From Adiantum capillus-veneris (lineage: Eukaryota > Streptophyta > Polypodiopsida > Polypodiales > Pteridaceae), in contig CM043943.1 of assembly GCA_014529385.2 (NCBI GenBank), positions 158,490,247-158,554,246 on the forward strand: 64,000 bases of DNA, read 5' to 3'. This document shows positions 59,504 through 64,000 of the stretch, one piece after another; the first letter of the stretch is position 1; every line of letters starts with the position of its first letter. The translations under genes were made by a program, and so were the position numbers. The notes under the pieces are model-generated. The model was given only the letters and a program-made list of their open reading frames with translations. It searched no databases and was not told the DNA's origin.

Positions 59504-61288
59504 CTAATTGAGGGTTTTTAAGAAGATATGGAAAAAGTCCCCTAACTCACACACACCTATGTATAGTGAAATGGTAGGGATAACCAAAATGTTTGAGTGA
59601 TTTGATAGGGTGAGGTAGCTTACTATGGCAATTATGGAAAGCTGAAAAACGGCTATCACTGTCATCTCCTGCATTTCCTCAGCATATTTGTTCACTTGCA
59701 AGATGACTTCATCATTCGATTTCCAGTCTTCGCTTTGTGTTAATTGCCTTGATGTTTCTGCAGATTCTCTTACCTCTGGCTGCATCATGGCTGCTGGTTG
59801 CTGTTGTTGCCCTTGTGTCAGCTGATCTTTTTCTTTTGAGGTAGAGAGTTGTATAACAGCCTTATCTTGTTGTGTTGAGGTAGAGGGTGTTTCCTCGGCC
59901 TCTTGTTCTCTTGTGTACTTAACTTTTGTGGAGTCCTCTTCTGGTGCAAGATTGCCTGTTTTTGTCTTTGTCTCTTTCTCTATTTTCTTCTCTTGAGTAG
60001 AGACATCTGCTTGTTGTGTTGTTTCCATTGCTTCTTGTTGTTCAACTTCTTGTGTAGCTTCAAGTGCTTTTTCTTGTTCAGCTTTTTCTTCTTTCGTTGA
60101 CTCATTTTTTGTGTCTTTAACTGATGATGGTAGTGGGCTGGGCATTGGTTCATCTTGGTGTTCAGAGACAGGAGAAGAGATGCGGGGTTGTGCTTCTCCT
60201 TGCGTAGTGGTTACCTCTGCTCTCTTTTGTTGTTCTTCCACCTCTTTCACTTTTCTCGCCACTTCTTCGGCTTCTTTCATCTTTAAAGCTTCTACTTCTT
60301 GGTACATCCGTTCCAATACTTCAGTGGGTTCTTCAGCTTGCTTCCTGGTGTGATGCTTGGTTCTTGGTCCCTTAAGCCCACTAGGCACCCACTTTTCCCA
60401 GTCCTTTGCTTGTGCTTGGCGGATGTGGTGGTATGCGTGTTTCTCTCTTTCAAACCAGGCTTGATTTTACACAGGCTCTTCTTGGTGTGCTTCCATGGGT
60501 TTTCTCTTCATTTCCTCCCTTCGTGCTCTATTTTCTTCATTATCCGAACTTTCACTGTTGTGCCTTTCCAACGAGCTTTCAGCGGACTCTTCATTAGATT
60601 TGTAGGATCTCTTGGCCGATATTGTAGCTCGAGAAGATGGTTGAGCTGACACTATCCAAGTGTTTTAGTCTGGGGAAGATGGTAGGTTGTCGGCCATGCC
60701 AATGGCATGGTATGCAATCCTTGTCAACACCTCTGGTGCACCCAGGTATGTAATCTTTCCTTCTTTCTTTATTTCTTTCAAAGTGGTCAAGACATATTGA
60801 GCATGGTCCACTGATTGCCTGGTTGTTGACTTGAGGACTTGTGTGAAGGTGGTGGCAACCGCATGATTGGGCGTGGAATACCTTGGTTGCTCGTAAGCTT
60901 TTTGGAAGTCCACTCCGTACGGCTCTTGTTCGTAAAAATCGGTGAGTCCTAGCCATCGATTGGCATCTTTGGTTTTGGGCTTTGCAGCGACATCATGCAC
61001 TTCTTTTGATAGGAGTTGCAACTCTACCTGATGTCCCTCCTCACTCTTGAATCTGCTAGTGAACACTGTGGTGTGATGCTTCTCAAGGTGTTCCTTTGAG
61101 AGATAGGTTGCCTTGGCGGTTTTGACTGAATCTGGGTCGCCGATAGTTTTTGCAACTTTTCTTTCTGGTTGAGGTTCTTCTTGGCCCTCTCTCCTGCTTG
61201 CATGACTCCTGTTCAGTGAATAGAGTGTCAAAGTAGGAGATTTGACAGATTTTTGTCTGAAGTGTCCTTTAGTCTGAAATGCTGACAA
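59504..61288 (-). pseudogene. Glu/Gln-rich ORF island, unknown family
   Basis: ORFs 61288-60665 (ANRWLGLTDFYEQEPYGVDF; ATTFTQVLKSTTRQSVDH), 60652-60467 and 60388-59504 follow each other on the minus strand with only stops or shifts between them. The last is a long Glu/Lys/Gln/Thr-rich low-complexity protein. No catalytic motif or transmembrane helix in the well-conserved part; the hydrophobic end (59640-59520) may be read past the true border. Family unknown. Confidence 0.4.
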
Positions 61289-61379
61289 TTTTGGTCATAT
61301 TTGCTTCAAATCAATTTTTGAACAAGCATGGATGCATAAAAACATGCAAGGAATAAAATTGTAAAGTTCAAACAAAAAT

Positions 61380-64000
61380 TTGCAACCAAAGTAAATAATT
61401 GCGATTATTTACAGTTGAGTAATTTTTTCAACATTTTGCAAACTTGGCATCATAGGCTTCAAGTATATACCAAATACATGCTTTGAGTGAAATATGGGCT
61501 CATTTGGATGCATAGAGTGAAAATGGTACCAAATTTTGGCTTTAGGTGTCTGAAACAATAGATATAATGGAAATTTGAGATTTTGAGCTCCAAATTGGTT
61601 CAAACTTGGCTAGTGGGCTTAACACATCATGTACTTTGGATGTATGATGGCAAAATATCAAAATTCCCCCATTTTGGCTAGAAAATAAATCATCGCGATT
61701 ATTAACTTTTCTACCAAAATCAACATTTTTTGGTACAAATTGGTTCTGGGCATTGTATAGATTCTGTGTATGTGATATGAGGTGATTTGGATCAAAAAAA
61801 GTGGTCCATAACTCAAAGTTTGGCTTGCAAAGACTTCTTTGCATTTTTTGGCAATTTTCCAAGTTATAGGTGCTCATTTTGGTACATACTTGATTTTTGG
61901 CATGTAATAGGTGTGTACACATGATAGGTGAGGTGATGATACAATTTCCAAGTAAAAATAGTGCAAAAGTAAATAATCACGATTATTTACAACAGTCACT
62001 TTCTTGCAAAACTTAAACATTTTGACCTAAACACATTCTATATAGCTAGAACAAGTCCTAAATTGAATTTGGTCAAGTTTGGTCTTGTCGGCATCACTTT
62101 GTGTTTTGTCGACTCTGAAATCATCAAGTTCTGTGACTACACTGCTTATAGAGTTGGTTTGTTACTTGTGAAGCTTTGGACTTGTCCGCAACGTAGTCGT
62201 GAAGCAACTCATCCAATTCTGGCTCATTTGGAGTCAGTTGACCTCATATGTCGACATTGACGCTTTGTAACCTTTGAACTGTTTTCTGCTTTTCGAGGGC
62301 TCTGCTTGATTGATTTCATGAAACCAATCATATACATTGTATATAAACCTCGTAGACAAGCTGTCTATGTAGTCAGAACCAAATTCTGGCATCTGCTAAA
62401 AACCTAGCTTTTCTACTGGGGACCCCCTCGCGCCCTTGCCGAATGGTCAATGGATGATATAGAAAGGTTCTATTATGTTAGGGCATGCTACAGTTCAAAT
62501 CCCATCTGATTTGGTCGAGCTGACAGGCCGCTATGGTCATTCTTTGGTCGTAGGTCTTCGTGCACTGCTCAGATTCTAGGGTTTTTTCTAGGGGTTTAGA
62601 CTAGCTACCGGCCATACAAAATGGATCATTGATGAGTAAAGAACTTACCCCTCATGTCTCGTGTGAGACGATGCTGAAAACGGGCAACTGTAGACTCCGG
62701 AAAGTATGCACGAAAGAGGTCGAAAAGCTCTCTTTGCAAAGGTGACAAGTGGAAATGAGGTTGTTTTAGCCTACATGGGATATCTATACCCGGACTTCCC
62801 GATCAAGCCATGAAATCTATGTTAGGCTCAAAAATTTCCCCGATCAGATTCCTGTAGCTCATTCTGCAAGAATATTGCAAAAGTAGGTCTGACCACCTAA
62901 TATAGACTTCCCGCTTTCATCTTCCGATTTCATTTGAAATTTTTTGTGCTTGTCCACCTTGTCTTTCTGATCACCATCGTGTCTTCTGTTTTTCCATCTG
63001 AGGTCCTTGCTATTTATTATTAGTTTTTTACCTGTTTATTGAAACAATCAAAGAAAATAACAAAATGCGCTAAAAAAGCAAAGTGAAAATCCAATCATTT
63101 AAAAAATCCATTGGAAAATACAGCTTTTTTTGTTGGATTTCTCCATTTTTAAGTCTCTTTATCAAGAAAAATGATGAAAAATAACAAAAAAAAGACTATT
63201 TTTTGATGATTTTCTGATAGTATATACACTATTTACACTCATCGGGAAGATATTATCAGTGAATTTTTTATTGATGATGAATTATAAGGGCATATTAGGT
63301 AATTTTGCAAAAAATCACACGTTAACATCGAACTTTTTCCTCTCTCTTCAAACATTGCCCTTAATTACTTAGTGCCCTTCCACCCCTCCTAGATGGCGTA
63401 CTCCGGGACGACTTTGCATGGGTTGAACAATCGTGTCTATGCATAGCCGTGGTTGGCTCTACCATGCTTTGAAGATCAATGCAATTCAAACCACTATGTT
63501 GTGCAAGAGCTGGGTCTTGAGTAATTAACTCAAGAGTTTCTGATGTCGAGGCTTTCTGATGCTGTCTTCCAAAGAGAAATCTTGTAGCTTGTGTGCTCTT
63601 TGTTTGATTGTATCATCACGATGCTTTAGCACACTGATTGCTTGAGCTGTTGGTAACACTTTTGACTTTTGTCGAGCTTTTTCTCGCCATTGGTAGGTTA
63701 GTTTGCTTGGTGTGGAATGGTGTGGTGGAGTCTTTTGAGACTTAACTCTCCATTGCTTGATTGTTTTTACAGATTGTGGAGAAAATAAGTGCTCCCTTTT
63801 CTACCAAATCCATTTTAACTTAGGTTCCTTGCTCGGATATGCTCGTCTTTGTGTTTTGACCCTTGGAACCTTCTTTTGTTTTGTCGGTGATGTTTTGGGC
63901 ACCCAGATTTGAGTCGGCTTATCCTTAAGCTGTGCTTTTGGTACCCAAATTTACCTGACTCCTTGCATGCTACTTGTAGTAGTTGCTCGTTGAGAGGATA
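61380..64000 (-). mobile_element. Retropepsin-bearing retroelement fragment, right arm
   Basis: The reverse complement of 61510-64000 matches 43016-45519 nearly end to end with many substitutions. On the minus strand the linker ORF reads IKQWRVKSQKTPPHH and YQWREKARQKSKVL. Its stop (TAG within WIW*K) differs from the stop in the left copy, so the ancestral frame was open through here. It continues past the window end, where the retropepsin would lie. Confidence 0.65.

Overview
The window reads as nuclear DNA of a land plant with a large, repeat-rich genome. A non-seed vascular plant such as a fern is my best guess, from gene sparsity, long TG/AG microsatellites and the retroelement mix, but no single sequence proves it. 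I see only one ordinary host gene, a five-exon sucrose/H+ symporter (SUT/SUC family) on the minus strand at 14709-16740. Almost everything else is transposable elements, many nested or broken.

Layout. 1-1596: 5' part of a Ty3/gypsy element (minus) whose LTR has six TTCTAGAA heat-shock-type palindromes just upstream of a TATA box; it sits in a copia element. 1597-12447: that copia element (minus: LTR, leader, gag, pre-integrase region), split at its gag start codon by a young chromodomain gypsy element (2938-11891) with twin LTRs and a GCCAT target duplication. 14709-16740: sucrose transporter. 18450-29331: complete Mutator-like element with 234-bp terminal inverted repeats (TIRs), a TGGACATG target duplication, an eight-exon Ulp1-type protease gene (+) and a convergent MURA transposase gene (-), both with premature stops. 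32820-34028: deleted copia copy.

34033-42554 is the most interesting part: an 8.5-kb element bounded by 27-bp TIRs (26/27 matching) with four spliced genes in convergent/divergent order. Gene 1 (+) is unknown with a possible beta-grasp-like C-terminus. Gene 2 (-) encodes a histone H3-like protein, including the tail start MARTKKTARK, joined to a Ulp1-like cysteine protease domain and a Lys/Glu-rich repeat tail. Gene 3 (+) is unknown and acidic. Gene 4 (-) is a putative RNase-H-fold transposase. The N-terminal part of gene 4 has a diverged second copy at 47.7 kb. I do not recognise this combination as a described element. The H3 reading frame of this copy is broken twice, so the copy may be inactive.

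42557-64000: two inverted arms (about 2.5 kb) of a retropepsin-bearing element around 16 kb of debris: a copia LTR, a decayed gypsy element (48.6-52.5 kb, +), and two islands of glutamate-rich or coiled-coil ORFs on the minus strand. No rRNA, tRNA or CRISPR was recognised. Exon borders come from GT/AG sites and frame continuity only; no transcript or database was available.
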